Part shown: piece by piece, positions 27,313-37,914 of the stretch | Numbering within the stretch: position 1 is the stretch's first letter | Layout of the letters: each line of letters starts with the position of its first letter | NCBI GenBank assembly: GCA_021800805.1 | Contig: JAJYYR010000002.1 | Coordinates: 235,111 to 299,110 of the forward strand | Direction of reading: 5' to 3' | Origin: a bacterium | GTDB taxonomy: Bacteria; SZUA-79; Acidulodesulfobacterales; Acidulodesulfobacteraceae | Length of the DNA stretch: 64,000 nt | Made by a program: the position numbers and the translations under genes | Notes under the pieces: model-generated | What the model was told of the DNA's origin: nothing | Database searches by the model: none | The model's input: only the letters and a program-made list of their open reading frames with translations

Positions 27313-30294
27313 TCAAATGTTTTCGGGCTTAAATTCGCTTATACTGTCAAAAAAAGCTTCGAGTCTCGTTACATAGCCCGCATCGGCATTATGTTCGTCT
27401 ATTTCTATTTCAAGATAGGGTTTATATTTCATATATTCGGCGAAAAAAGTTTTAATGAAAGAATCGGGGCCGCAGGCGTAATTAGTAACATAAACGGCGT
27501 TGAGTTTAGGATTATCCATTATTATCTTTGCCGCGGATAAAATTTTATGCCCCGAATGCCAGAACATATTATCATGTTCTCCGTAAATAGAAACTTCGCC
27601 TATATCAAGAAAATCCATAGGGATAACGGTTATACCGAGAGACGATATCTTATTGGAAATAGCTAAATTAATCCCGTCGTCTTGAGTATTATAAGGTCTG
27701 CCGACTAATACGGTAATATCGTCGTATTTTTCTATAACTTCTTTTCCCTTGATTTTTAATTTTTCAAAAAAACTCTTTTGTTTTTGAAACGCCGAATCGA
27801 AAGAATTTATAATTTTATTTTTTGATATACCGAAACTTTTAAGATTTTTGACGATGTTATCCACCGTCAGGTTATAATCGGAACTATCGCTAAACATTCT
27901 GATTTCCGGTGAAATTATTTTTATTTTATCGAATTCTAAAAGCGATTTTGCTATATATGGAACACCTTGTATATATGGGCATTGATATGTATTTTCCTGA
28001 AATTCGTGATTTTTTTCCCTGTTTACTAATGCAGGTAGAAAAATTGCATCGACTTTCTTGTCTATCAAATTTTTTACGTGACCGGACAGCACTTTTACTG
28101 GGAAACAAGTATCCGTTACGGAAAGCATATTAGAAGTATTTATAATCTGACGGTTAGTTTCATCCGATAAAATAACGTTAAATCCCAGTTTTGTAAAAAA
28201 TTCATTATAAAACGGGAGAAGATCGTATGTTTCTAAACATAAAGGAATACCCATACGCGGTTTTGAATAATCGGCTTCGTTTTCTACGGAATATCCTTCA
28301 AATAAAAGTTCTTTTCTAAATTTAAAAAAGTTTTCTCCTTTTTTTGTTTTAGCCTTATCTATTTCGAATATATCGCATCTTGCCCCATAATAATGCGGAG
28401 ATTCGGATTCAACGGTAACTTTATTTACATCGCATAAATTAGAACATTTTTGGCATTCAAAAGATTCCTGAAAATATTTTCTATCCGTAAGATCAAAACC
28501 GGCAAATTTTGATGGTCCCATATTTTGAAATGCTATAAGAGCGCTTCCTATTGCCCCGGTCACTTCATTGTGTTCCGGAACGACTATTTTTTTACCTAAA
28601 AGAGTTTCGAAGGCGCTCACCACCGCTTTGTTCAATGCGACGCCGCCCTGAAAAAGTATTCGGTCGCCTATGGGTTTGCCTAAAACTACTTTGTTTAAAT
28701 AGTTTTCGACTATTGAATATGCAAGTCCCGCGATAAGCTGATTTTTGTCTGCCCCCTTCTGCTGATGGGAAACAAGGTCCGATTCCATAAACACGGTGCA
28801 TCTATCCCCCAGATTACAGGAGCTTGACGCGTTGAAAGCTTTATCCGCAAATTCCTTAACAATATCTATATTAAGTTTTTTCGCCTGCTCTTCCAGAAAC
28901 GAACCGGTTCCGGCAGCGCATGCTTTATTCATTTCAAAATCTATTACTACCCCGTTTTTAATTCTTATATATTTTGAATCCTGTCCGCCTATTTCAAAAA
29001 CCGTGTCCACTTCTTTATCGATAAAAATAGATGCGACCGCCTGCGCCGTTATTTCATTTTTTACTATATCGGCTCCTATATAATCGGCAATTAAATATCT
29101 TCCCGAACCGGTAGTGCATACCCCTTTAACCGAAACATCTATATTAAAATTTTTTAATTCCAAATATATTTCGCGAAGGGTTTCTCTGACGACGTCTATG
29201 GGTTTGCCTTTGGTTTTCTTATATTTTTTAATCAAAAGCCGTCTATTTTCATCCAATAAAACTACATTGGTAGAAACGGAACCGGTATCCACGCCGATAT
29301 ATACGGGAATCGTCAGACCGGAAAAGTTTTTCACGACGGTTAAATTATCTAAGTCCGAATTATTTTCTTTTTTGTCTTCTATCGAATAATCTTTAAGCCT
29401 GTCTCTATATCTTCCGGTTAATTTACTTTTCTCTATAAATTCTTTAAGGGGTTCCAACCCTTTAAATTTAAAATTTTTTTCATTTTGCGAAATTATGGCA
29501 ATTCCTATTGCAGACATAACCGTATGATGTTCCGGAATAATAAGTTCATCGTCTTTCAGTTTAAGAACATCTTTGAATGCCCTAACCATGCCTTGGTTGA
29601 ATGCCACCCCGCCTTGAAAAATAATCGGCTTTTCAAATTTCTTGCCTTTAGCAATAGTTCCTATGAACGTTCTTGCGACGGCATAACATAATCCGGCTAC
29701 AATATCGTATATAGGGGTCGAAACCTGTTGAAGATGTATCATATCCGATTTAGCAAATACGGTACATCGTCCGGCTATTTTTGCAGGATTATTAGATTCT
29801 AAAGCCAGTCGCCCGAACTCATCCTCAATATTTATATTAAGCCTTTCTGCCTGTTGGTCTAAAAAAGAACCCGTTCCCGCAGCGCATAGGTCGTTAAGTC
29901 CAAAATCCTCGAGAAAAATCTGTCCCGTCTCGGTATTTTTCCTTAGCATAAGAAATTTAGAATCCTGCCCGCCCATTTCTATAACCGTTCTAACATCGGG
30001 ATAAAGATATTTCACGGCTTCCGTCTGGGCAACAAGTTCATTTATATTGGGAATGCCCAAGACCTCTCCTAACGTTCTCGAACCTGAACCGGTAGCCCCT
30101 ATTCCCGCAAAAGAATTTTCCGGAAACTCATCGAAAATATCTTTTAAAACATTATAAGCCGTCATAACGGATTCTCCGTTTGACCTTATATAATCTTTTT
30201 TTATAACTTTAAGGCTTTTGTCTAAAATTGCAAATTTAACGGTAGTCGAACCTATATCTATACCTAAATAGAGTTCTTTGCTCAATTCTTTCAT
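27313..30294 (-). CDS. Acyl-CoA dehydratase activase-type protein with two ASKHA domains
   Basis: 993 residues. Two complete activator domains in tandem, each with a phosphate loop (LGIDIGSTTVKFAIL near 9; IGVDTGSVSTNVVLL near 334) and both cluster cysteines (CAAGTGSFLDQQ with GRCTVFAKSD; CAAGTGSFLEEQ with DRCTVFMESD). The C-terminal third (about 640 onward) is the DUF2229-type region (GIPLCLETYDLLPFYNEFF) with further cysteines (CQKCSNLC, DTCFPVKV, CPYIQGVPY, YACGPDSF). Activators of this class couple ATP hydrolysis to one-electron reduction of dehydratase or double-cubane clusters. Some relatives reach about 1,400 residues, so this is a shorter form; no dehydratase subunit lies next to it. 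Next downstream is perR, 34 bp away. Confidence 0.85.
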   Translation of the reverse strand: MKELSKELYLGIDIGSTTVKFAILDKSLKVIKKDYIRSNGESVMTAYNVLKDIFDEFPENSFAGIGATGSGSRTLGEVLGIPNINELVAQTEAVKYLYPDVRTVIEMGGQDSKFLMLRKNTETGQIFLEDFGLNDLCAAGTGSFLDQQAERLNINIEDEFGRLALESNNPAKIAGRCTVFAKSDMIHLQQVSTPIYDIVAGLCYAVARTFIGTIAKGKKFEKPIIFQGGVAFNQGMVRAFKDVLKLKDDELIIPEHHTVMSAIGIAIISQNEKNFKFKGLEPLKEFIEKSKLTGRYRDRLKDYSIEDKKENNSDLDNLTVVKNFSGLTIPVYIGVDTGSVSTNVVLLDENRRLLIKKYKKTKGKPIDVVRETLREIYLELKNFNIDVSVKGVCTTGSGRYLIADYIGADIVKNEITAQAVASIFIDKEVDTVFEIGGQDSKYIRIKNGVVIDFEMNKACAAGTGSFLEEQAKKLNIDIVKEFADKAFNASSSCNLGDRCTVFMESDLVSHQQKGADKNQLIAGLAYSIVENYLNKVVLGKPIGDRILFQGGVALNKAVVSAFETLLGKKIVVPEHNEVTGAIGSALIAFQNMGPSKFAGFDLTDRKYFQESFECQKCSNLCDVNKVTVESESPHYYGARCDIFEIDKAKTKKGENFFKFRKELLFEGYSVENEADYSKPRMGIPLCLETYDLLPFYNEFFTKLGFNVILSDETNRQIINTSNMLSVTDTCFPVKVLSGHVKNLIDKKVDAIFLPALVNREKNHEFQENTYQCPYIQGVPYIAKSLLEFDKIKIISPEIRMFSDSSDYNLTVDNIVKNLKSFGISKNKIINSFDSAFQKQKSFFEKLKIKGKEVIEKYDDITVLVGRPYNTQDDGINLAISNKISSLGITVIPMDFLDIGEVSIYGEHDNMFWHSGHKILSAAKIIMDNPKLNAVYVTNYACGPDSFIKTFFAEYMKYKPYLEIEIDEHNADAGYVTRLEAFFDSISEFKPENI

Positions 30295-30321
30295 TACGCT
30301 AAAACCTCATATTATTTCTTT

Positions 30322-31041
30322 TCATAATCTTTTCCATCTGCCGCCTTCTTCAAGCGCTTCTTTTTTCCATATCGGGACTGTTTCTTTTATATTGTCTATT
30401 AAAAACTTCGACGCCAGATATGAGTCTTCTCTGTGAGGGCTTGAAATTCCAATGGAAATAGAAGTTTCTCCTATTTCCATTTTTCCTATTCTATGAATTA
30501 TACAGACTTTTAAAATATTATACTTGCTAAATGCGGCGGTAATTAATTTTTTAATTTCTTTAACCGCCATTTCTTCATATGCCTCGTAATATAAATATTC
30601 TACCGGCTTTCCGTCGTCATTATCCCTGACCGTTCCGTTAAACAAAAGAACCGATCCTGCCGAAGCATCGGAAATAAAATCGAGAACTTTTGCATAATCT
30701 ATTTTCTTATCGGTTATCTCTATATACATACCCGTTTCCGATGCTGAGAAAACACCCCCGCTGACAGGCATAATAATAGTTATCTCATCTCCGTCGTTCA
30801 ACTTTTTTCCGTCGTTTATATCTGTATATTCCATATTAACCGCATATTTAGAAATTTCGATTATTTTTTTTACGGCAGGATAAGTTTCATTTATAAATAC
30901 AATAACGTCTTTTAACGAAGAACCGTCGTTAAACTGCAAATCTAATTGATTTTTTCCGATTATTTCTTTGAAAGCGGCAAAAAGCCGAACTTTAATGCTT
31001 ATCATATATAGTTCGTTTTCAAATATTACGCCTCGTTTCAA
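30322..31041 (-). CDS. moaDE: MoaD-MoaE fusion (molybdopterin synthase)
   Basis: 239 residues as drawn from a TTG at 31041; the ATG at 31005 (MISIKVRLFAAF) gives a start that matches MoaD exactly and is equally plausible, as no clear Shine-Dalgarno decides. Residues ~13-96 are a ubiquitin-like MoaD ending in MPVSGG, the normal C-terminal Gly-Gly that must be free to be adenylated and thiocarboxylated. It continues directly into a complete MoaE domain (LLFNGTVRDNDDGKPVEYL, SSPHREDSY, VPIWKKEAL with the active-site lysines). Fused MoaD-MoaE (MoaX) of Mycobacterium is cut after translation before it works; the same may apply here. It overlaps the stop of the upstream moaB-like gene by 4 bp. Confidence 0.9.
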   Translation of the reverse strand: MKRGVIFENELYMISIKVRLFAAFKEIIGKNQLDLQFNDGSSLKDVIVFINETYPAVKKIIEISKYAVNMEYTDINDGKKLNDGDEITIIMPVSGGVFSASETGMYIEITDKKIDYAKVLDFISDASAGSVLLFNGTVRDNDDGKPVEYLYYEAYEEMAVKEIKKLITAAFSKYNILKVCIIHRIGKMEIGETSISIGISSPHREDSYLASKFLIDNIKETVPIWKKEALEEGGRWKRL

Positions 31042-31565
31042 GAGAGATGTTTAGATATTTCATAATAAAGATGCCCTATTTCATTTAGAATTATCTTATC
31101 CATAGCTAATTTTACGGCATTTAGGGAACCTGGGATGGAAAAAATTATTTTTCCGTTATATATACCGGCGGAAGCGCGCGACATAATAGCGGAGGATCCA
31201 ATTTCATTGTAGCTTAAACTTCTAAACAATTCTCCAAAACCGTATAGTTCTTTATCGTATAAATCTTTTAACGTTTCATAAGTTATATCTTTGAAAGAAA
31301 CTCCTGTTCCGCCGTTTATAATTAAGGCGTCGGTTTTCTGTTTTGAATTAGGGAGGCAGACTTTTACGACAAGATTTTCAAGCAAGTCTTTATCGTCTTT
31401 TATAATACTGTAACCCGACACTTTATAGGAAACCGATGAAAGTCTTTCTTTTATATAGTTCCCGCTTTCATCTTCGCTTTCTTTTCTTGTATCGCTTAGC
31501 GTTATAATATAAACGTTTAAAAGTTTACCGGCTTTTATATCTTTTTTGTGCTCCAAATGCCCCAT
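31038..31565 (-). CDS. moaB: MoaB/Mog-family molybdenum cofactor protein
   Basis: 175 residues. Seen: YIITLSDTRKESEDESG near the start and ALIINGGTGVSFKDITYET, the two loops of the MoaB/MogA/MoeA molybdopterin-binding fold, and FSIPGSLNAVKLAMDKII near the end. Role: adenylylation of molybdopterin, a step in molybdate insertion. It precedes the moaDE fusion with a 4-bp overlap (TTGA), so the two are coupled. No moaA, moaC or moeA in the window. The gene starts 22 bp from an IS-end-like repeat region (31619) and a truncated DUF1016 gene. Confidence 0.88.
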   Translation of the reverse strand: MGHLEHKKDIKAGKLLNVYIITLSDTRKESEDESGNYIKERLSSVSYKVSGYSIIKDDKDLLENLVVKVCLPNSKQKTDALIINGGTGVSFKDITYETLKDLYDKELYGFGELFRSLSYNEIGSSAIMSRASAGIYNGKIIFSIPGSLNAVKLAMDKIILNEIGHLYYEISKHLS

Positions 31566-31618
31566 AATAATTGAATTTTAAACTATTATGGGAAAAAAGT
31601 CAATCTCGCCGAATGCTT

Positions 31619-31662
31619 TGTCAAAGCAATTTGGAAATGTCCGCTTTTGGTTAAAATCAATA
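31619..31662 (+). repeat. IS-end-like relic, copy 1
   Basis: 44 bp starting TGTCAAAGCAATTTGGAAAT; 40 of 44 positions match the inverted copy at 62080-62123. The motif pattern (TGTCAAAG, GAAATGTCC) recalls terminal repeats of IS21-type elements, but no transposase is adjacent. It lies exactly where the DUF1016 reading frame (31657-32199) breaks off. Confidence 0.65.
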
Positions 31663-32199
31663 AGGGTATTTTATAACCGCATGCGCCAGCTCGGATTGCG
31701 GAGACGGCAACGTACGCGTAAAATTGGTTTGGGCATTGCCTTTGCGCTTATGAAGCGAGGTTTCTATCTGCGCCTCAAGGATATTCCTGCTCCAACCGTT
31801 TTCGATGCAGGCTCCAGCATACCACTCTCTTAGGGCAGGGTCTTTTAACTTAGCGATTATTAAAACATTGTGTCCCCATGGCAATTGTCCAACAAGCTGT
31901 TGGACAATTTGTTTATCAGGATAAGCTTCCGCAAATGCTCTTATGTAAAACAAATTGGCTCGTGACAACCCTTTCATCTCCGGAAATTCCCGGCGAAGAT
32001 CGTCCGCTAACCGTTCCATAACTTTAGCGCCCCAGCCTTGTTTTTTCTGCCGTTCTAAAATAGTTTCTCCTATTTCCCAGTATAGCAAGACAAGCTCGCG
32101 GTTTACGCTCAACGCCGCTTTAATGCGGGCATTTTTAATGCGGATTTTAAGATTTTCCAATAATTCCGCGTAATCTTCCGGTACAAGCTTATTTGGCAT
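31657..32199 (-). pseudogene. Truncated DUF1016 (YhcG-type PDDEXK nuclease) N-terminal domain
   Basis: 180 residues. The sequence is the N-terminal half of DUF1016: VNRELVLLYWEIGETIL, GWGAKVMERLADDLRREFP, GLSRANLFYIRAF, QLPWGHNVLIIAKL and ENGWSRNILEAQIET, ending within the linker TNFTRTLPSPQSEL. Full-length relatives (~350 residues) continue into a PD-(D/E)xK nuclease domain, which is absent: the frame stops a few codons later inside the IS-end-like repeat at 31619. DUF1016 genes often travel with type I restriction loci; an hsdM tail lies 27 bp upstream. I read this as a dead fragment. Confidence 0.8.
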
Positions 32200-32225
32200 A
32201 ATAAGTTCCCTTAATACATTAATAA

Positions 32226-32360
32226 TTAAAAAATCTTAAAACCTATTTTTTCCAACTGCCTCTTTATTTCTTCGTCCAGCTTTTTTTCTTCTTCCATTTG
32301 CCTCGATAATTCCGAGGTTAATTGCTTCATCTTTTCTTCAAAAACCTCTCCGTCTTCTTC
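32226..32360 (-). pseudogene. hsdM 3'-end remnant (type I methyltransferase)
   Basis: The last ~45 codons of an open frame end with a stretch typical of HsdM C-termini: EEDGEVFEEKMKQLTSEL, a charged helix, then LDEEIKRQLEKIGF. Upstream of ~32360 the frame runs into the groEL terminator hairpin and has no methyltransferase sequence. It is a 3' scar of a type I restriction-modification operon, followed by the DUF1016 fragment. Identification rests on pattern memory of HsdM tails, so moderate confidence. Confidence 0.55.
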
Positions 32361-32379
32361 TATATAGCAGGGGATAAAG

Positions 32380-32429
32380 GAGAAAAACAAAAATGCCGAA
32401 AAGCGTGGATTTCCCGCTTTTCGGCATTT
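32380..32429 (-). terminator. Intrinsic terminator of groESL
   Basis: 15-bp perfect stem (32391-32405 with 32415-32429), 9-nt loop, followed on the reverse strand by a T-rich run (TTTTTGTTTTTC). It lies 27 bp after the groEL stop and separates the chaperonin operon from the restriction debris. Confidence 0.85.
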
Positions 32430-32455
32430 AACGATAAACATTTATTTTTTAACTC

Positions 32456-34126
<1,671 letters not shown>

Positions 34127-34176
34127 TTAAATTATTTAGTTTTTAAAATTTTAAATTAAATAAATAACGAAAGTTT

Positions 34177-34467
34177 TTATTTCTCTACTATCGCCAAAAT
34201 ATCGTCTTCTTTCATAATGAGATATTCTTTGTCGTCGATTTTAACGTCGTTGCCCGAATATTTTGCAAATAAAACAATATCTCCCACTTTTACGTCCATA
34301 GGGATTTTCTTTCCGTCTTCGGTAATTCTGCCGTTTCCCGCGGCTACGATTTTACCCTGCATAGGCTTTTCTTTAGCGGAATCGGGGATAAACAACCCGC
34401 CTTTGGTTTTTTCTTCTTCCTGAAGCCTTTCTACTAAGATTCTGTCCTGCAACGGTTTAACTTTCAT
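34177..34467 (-). CDS. groES: Co-chaperonin GroES
   Basis: 96 residues from the ATG at 34467, with GGAGAGGAAG directly upstream. The open frame continues further 5' but that part is the untranslated leader with CIRCE. Seen: [17 protein letters not shown], the mobile loop [15 protein letters not shown], and [21 protein letters not shown]. It caps the GroEL ring. First gene of the groESL operon. Confidence 0.97.
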   Translation of the reverse strand: MKVKPLQDRILVERLQEEEKTKGGLFIPDSAKEKPMQGKIVAAGNGRITEDGKKIPMDVKVGDIVLFAKYSGNDVKIDDKEYLIMKEDDILAIVEK

Positions 34468-34511
34468 AAACTTCCTCTCCTTATTAATTATTAATTTATT
34501 TTTTATAATAA

Positions 34512-34538
34512 TTAGCACTAATATTGTTTGAGTGCTAA
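34512..34538 (-). promoter_or_regulatory. CIRCE operator (HrcA site)
   Basis: TTAGCACTA-N9-GAGTGCTAA, one mismatch from the consensus TTAGCACTC-N9-GAGTGCTAA. It lies between the predicted -10 box and groES, where HrcA binding would block transcription until heat shock. hrcA is not in the window. Confidence 0.93.
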
Positions 34539-34548
34539 CTCTTTTAAT

Positions 34549-34577
34549 AATATACACTTATACTTTTAAAAAAACAA
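34549..34577 (-). promoter_or_regulatory. groESL sigma-70-type promoter
   Basis: On the reverse strand: TTGTTT (-35, 34572-34577), 17-bp spacer, TATATT (-10, 34549-34554), directly upstream of CIRCE. The vegetative-type promoter plus CIRCE is the expected HrcA arrangement. Confidence 0.65.
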
Positions 34578-34762
34578 TACTATAAATCTTTCAATGATTA
34601 TTGGAATTATAAAGCATTTTTTAAAATAAATCAATATAAATTAAATTTTCTTTATTTTTTGTTGTTTATCATTTCTTTAATACTTATTGCTCCATTTATT
34701 ATTTTTATATTCAAAGAAAAAACAAACATGTTATAATAAATTTATTAATAACATCTTACATA

Positions 34763-35488
34763 ATGATGAAAAATTATATTCTGACGGTAAAAGGTTTAAC
34801 TAAAAGTTTCGGCAGCGTCTGCGCCTTAAATAAAATTACCTTTAATATAAAATACGGAGATTTTTTCGGGCTTATAGGTCCAAACGGGGCGGGGAAATCG
34901 ACTCTTTTAAAAATACTTTACGGAATAGTCATTCCCGATTCCGGTTCTACCTTTGTCTCCGGTTTAAATCTTAAATACGATTATAAAAAAATCAAGTATA
35001 ACCTCGGAATTGTTCCCCAAGACGATAATTTGGACGAAGACCTTAGCGTTTATGAAAACCTTTTAATATATTCGATGTATTTCGGAATATCAAAAAAAGA
35101 ATCTATGAAAAAATCCTCCGAGCTTTTAATTTTTTTTAATTTGGAAGATAAAAAATATTCGAAAGTTGCGGCTTTATCAGGGGGATTAAGAAGGCGGCTT
35201 ATGATTGCAAGGGCTTTAATAAACAATCCGTCCTTAATCATATTAGACGAACCTACAAGCGGATTGGACCCGGAATACAGGCAGAATATCTGGGGCAGGT
35301 TGAAAACATTGAATGAAAGCGGCGTTACTATCCTTATGTCCACGCATTATATGGAAGAAGCCGAAAGGCTTTTTAAAAATATGATAATCCTGAATCACGG
35401 AAACATTGTCCTGAACGGAGCAATTAAGGACATTACTTTAAATAAAAAATCTTTAGAAGAAATCTTTCTCGATATAGCTAAAAATTAA
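34763..35488 (+). CDS. ABC-2-type exporter ATP-binding protein
   Basis: 241 residues. Walker A GPNGAGKST near residue 39, signature LSGGLRRRLMIARAL, Walker B LIILDEPTSGLD, D-loop and H-loop (STHYMEEAERL) all present. The sequence is of the NodI/CcmA-type drug or polysaccharide exporter class. Immediately followed (0 bp) by the permease gene, so both are one transcription unit. Substrate unknown. Divergent from groES across about 200 bp, which hold the groESL promoter and an AT-rich stretch with a probable promoter for this gene (TTATAATAAATT). Confidence 0.9.
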   Translation: MMKNYILTVKGLTKSFGSVCALNKITFNIKYGDFFGLIGPNGAGKSTLLKILYGIVIPDSGSTFVSGLNLKYDYKKIKYNLGIVPQDDNLDEDLSVYENLLIYSMYFGISKKESMKKSSELLIFFNLEDKKYSKVAALSGGLRRRLMIARALINNPSLIILDEPTSGLDPEYRQNIWGRLKTLNESGVTILMSTHYMEEAERLFKNMIILNHGNIVLNGAIKDITLNKKSLEEIFLDIAKN

Positions 35489-36286
35489 GTGAAAATAATA
35501 AGAAAAATAAAAGATATAAATTCAAATTTAAGTTCAAGGTCGTTTACCGTTTTTTACAGAAACTATATGGTCTGGCTTAAATATTATAAACCGGGCGTAA
35601 TAGGCGATATTCTTGAACCTCTTTTATATCTGGCGGCGCTGGGATTCGGCGTAGGCAAGTTTATACACCGCATAGACGGAATATCTTACGTTAAATATAT
35701 CGTTCCGGGGATAATTGCATCGTCGTCTATGTACGCGGCGGCATTCGAATCGACGTTCGGCGCATATACAAGAATGGTTACCAACGGAATATACGAGGCT
35801 ATTCTTCTTACCCCCGTCGGAATAGAAGACATAGTTTTAGGGGAAATTCTCTGGGGAACGGCAAAGGCATTTATGAGCGGGGCGGCTGTTTTAATAATAG
35901 GAAGCGCTTTCGGATGGACTATATCTCCTTTCGCATTTTTTATTCCGGTCGTCATCGTCCTAAACGGTATTTTATTTTCCTCGCTGTCCCTTTTGATAAC
36001 GTCGTTTTCGCCTTCTTACGATTTCTTTTCTTATTATTTTACTATTGCCGTATCTACGATGTTTCTTTTTTCGGGGGTATTTTACCCTGTTTCTTCTCTT
36101 CCTTCTTTAGTAAAGTATTTCGTTTATATTATGCCTTTGTATTATACCGTCGGCATAATGAGAATGCTTGACGAAGGCACAATACGTCCTTTAATATTAT
36201 CATCCTATTTATTTATTATAATATTATTCGCCCTTATATTTTTTTACGCTTCGGTTTTCTTTATAAGAAAAAGAGTGATAAAATAA
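35489..36286 (+). CDS. ABC-2-type exporter permease
   Basis: 265 residues, six hydrophobic segments. Starts with GTG directly after the ATPase stop codon, so translation is probably coupled. The pattern (LEPLLYLAALGFGVGKFI, IVPGIIASSSMYAA, FSGVFYPVSSLP) is that of NodJ-type ABC-2 permeases. It ends 1 bp from the convergent dcd stop. Exports an unknown lipid, drug or polysaccharide together with the ATPase. Confidence 0.88.
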   Translation: MKIIRKIKDINSNLSSRSFTVFYRNYMVWLKYYKPGVIGDILEPLLYLAALGFGVGKFIHRIDGISYVKYIVPGIIASSSMYAAAFESTFGAYTRMVTNGIYEAILLTPVGIEDIVLGEILWGTAKAFMSGAAVLIIGSAFGWTISPFAFFIPVVIVLNGILFSSLSLLITSFSPSYDFFSYYFTIAVSTMFLFSGVFYPVSSLPSLVKYFVYIMPLYYTVGIMRMLDEGTIRPLILSSYLFIIILFALIFFYASVFFIRKRVIK

Positions 36287-36287
36287 C

Positions 36288-36833
36288 TTAAAGGCGGGGT
36301 AGGGTTATGCCGACCTGTGATTGATATTTACCTTTTTTATCTTTATATGATACTCTCGGCTCTTCTCCTTCAAAGAAAAGAACCTGCGCAATGCCTTCAT
36401 TCGCATAAATTTTAGCTGGAAGAGGAGTAGTATTTGAAATTTCCAGCGTAACATATCCTTCCCATTCAGGTTCAAACGGCGTAACGTTAACCACTATTCC
36501 GCATCTCGCATAGGTTGATTTCCCCAAACAGATAGTTACGACGTTTCTTGGAATTTTAAAATATTCCACCGACCTGCCGAGGGCGAAAGAATTAGGAGGA
36601 ACAATGCAGGTATCGGATACTAAATCTACAAACGATTTCTGGTCGAAATTCTTAGGATCCACAATGGTGTTATTTATATTGGTAAATATTTTAAACTCGT
36701 TCGATATCCTTAAGTCGTAACCGAAAGAAGATACGCCGTAAGATATAACGCCGTCCCTGACCTGAGAATTTTCAAAAGGGCTTATCATACCTTCCTTAGC
36801 CATTTTTTCTATCCACTTATCGTTCTTAATCAT
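36288..36833 (-). CDS. dcd: dCTP deaminase
   Basis: 181 residues. Trimeric dUTPase-fold enzyme converting dCTP to dUTP. Seen: [10 protein letters not shown] near residue 35, [15 protein letters not shown], the nucleotide loop [23 protein letters not shown] with the catalytic Glu, and EGIAQVLFF. Length fits monofunctional Dcd (about 190) and not the bifunctional form clearly. Its stop and the ABC permease stop are one base apart (convergent). The gene begins 35 bp from the left arm of the perfect palindrome at 36868. Confidence 0.95.
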   Translation of the reverse strand: MIKNDKWIEKMAKEGMISPFENSQVRDGVISYGVSSFGYDLRISNEFKIFTNINNTIVDPKNFDQKSFVDLVSDTCIVPPNSFALGRSVEYFKIPRNVVTICLGKSTYARCGIVVNVTPFEPEWEGYVTLEISNTTPLPAKIYANEGIAQVLFFEGEEPRVSYKDKKGKYQSQVGITLPRL

Positions 36834-36867
36834 CTTTTATTCTAATATTCTAAAAGTTGTTTAATTG

Positions 36868-36928
36868 CCCTGACGAAATAATTAATTATATATTGAAATT
36901 CAATATATAATTAATTATTTCGTCAGGG
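36868..36928. repeat. Perfect 61-bp palindrome at the 3' end of the LOG gene
   Basis: Two 30-bp arms with a single central base (36898) and no mismatch: CCCTGACGAAATAATTAATT... and its exact complement. The right arm is the last ten sense codons plus part of the LOG-family gene end; the stop codon (36886-36888) is inside the left arm. It can act as an RNA hairpin or extrude as a cruciform. Confidence 0.95.
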
Positions 36929-37569
36929 TCGTCCATTATCTTAATTATATTGAAATCTTTTTCCGAAATATAAGAATTGTGCAAGGTATTGTTTTTAATC
37001 CAATCTATTAAACCGTTCCAGTATCTCGAACCATATAAGATTACGGGAAACGGCTTTGTTTTATTAGTTTGGATGAGTTCTACCGTTTCAAAAAGTTCGT
37101 CTAAAGTTCCAAAACCTCCGGGCATCATTATATACGCGGAAGCATACCTGACAAGCATGACTTTTCGGACAAAAAAATATCTGAATTCAAGGGTAACGTC
37201 GGAGAACCTATTCAACGCCTGTTCGTGGGGAAGTTTAATATTTAATCCGACGGAACTCACGTTTAAATTGTGCTGTTCTTTAGCTTCCCTACAACCCCTG
37301 TTTGCGGCTTCCATGACCCCCGGACCGCCGCCTGAAATTATAGAAAATCCTTTTAACGCAAGTTTATACGCAATATCTTTAGTGTTTCGATATACGACAT
37401 CGTCTTCAACGACTCTAGCGCTTCCGTATATAGTTACGGCGGGGCATATCGACGGTAAAATATCAAATCCGTCCACAAACTCTCCGATAATCCGGAAAAG
37501 CCGCCACGGCTCGGATTTATCTAAAGAATTTAGTTCGTATCCTTTTATATTTTCTCTTTTAATGGACAT
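36886..37569 (-). CDS. LOG-family (TIGR00730) protein
   Basis: 227 residues. The lysine-decarboxylase-like Rossmann motif PGGFGTLDELFE is present near residue 155, with SGGGPGVMEAANRG near 78 and ITIYGSAR before it. Members hydrolyse cytokinin-type or other nucleoside 5'-monophosphates (AMP phosphoribohydrolase) or bind CMP/AMP. The final coding block DPDEIINYILNFNI lies in the palindrome 36868-36928. Upstream neighbour is a ferredoxin gene 19 bp away on the same strand. Confidence 0.85.
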   Translation of the reverse strand: MSIKRENIKGYELNSLDKSEPWRLFRIIGEFVDGFDILPSICPAVTIYGSARVVEDDVVYRNTKDIAYKLALKGFSIISGGGPGVMEAANRGCREAKEQHNLNVSSVGLNIKLPHEQALNRFSDVTLEFRYFFVRKVMLVRYASAYIMMPGGFGTLDELFETVELIQTNKTKPFPVILYGSRYWNGLIDWIKNNTLHNSYISEKDFNIIKIMDDPDEIINYILNFNI

Positions 37570-37588
37570 GCCTTATTGTAAAAAATTA

Positions 37589-37867
<279 letters not shown>

Positions 37868-37914
37868 TTAATTTTAGTTTATTGTTATTATTTTATTTTA
37901 CCAAAGTTGTAAAT

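Noticed and set aside
28592..29083. Small antisense ORFs within the double activase
   Set aside because: No family resemblance and no ribosome site; they mirror conserved activase motifs on the other strand.
36868..36928. Intrinsic terminator of dcd/LOG as sole explanation of the palindrome
   Set aside because: Arms are far longer and more perfect than needed, are AT-rich and lack a T-run; termination may be a side effect.
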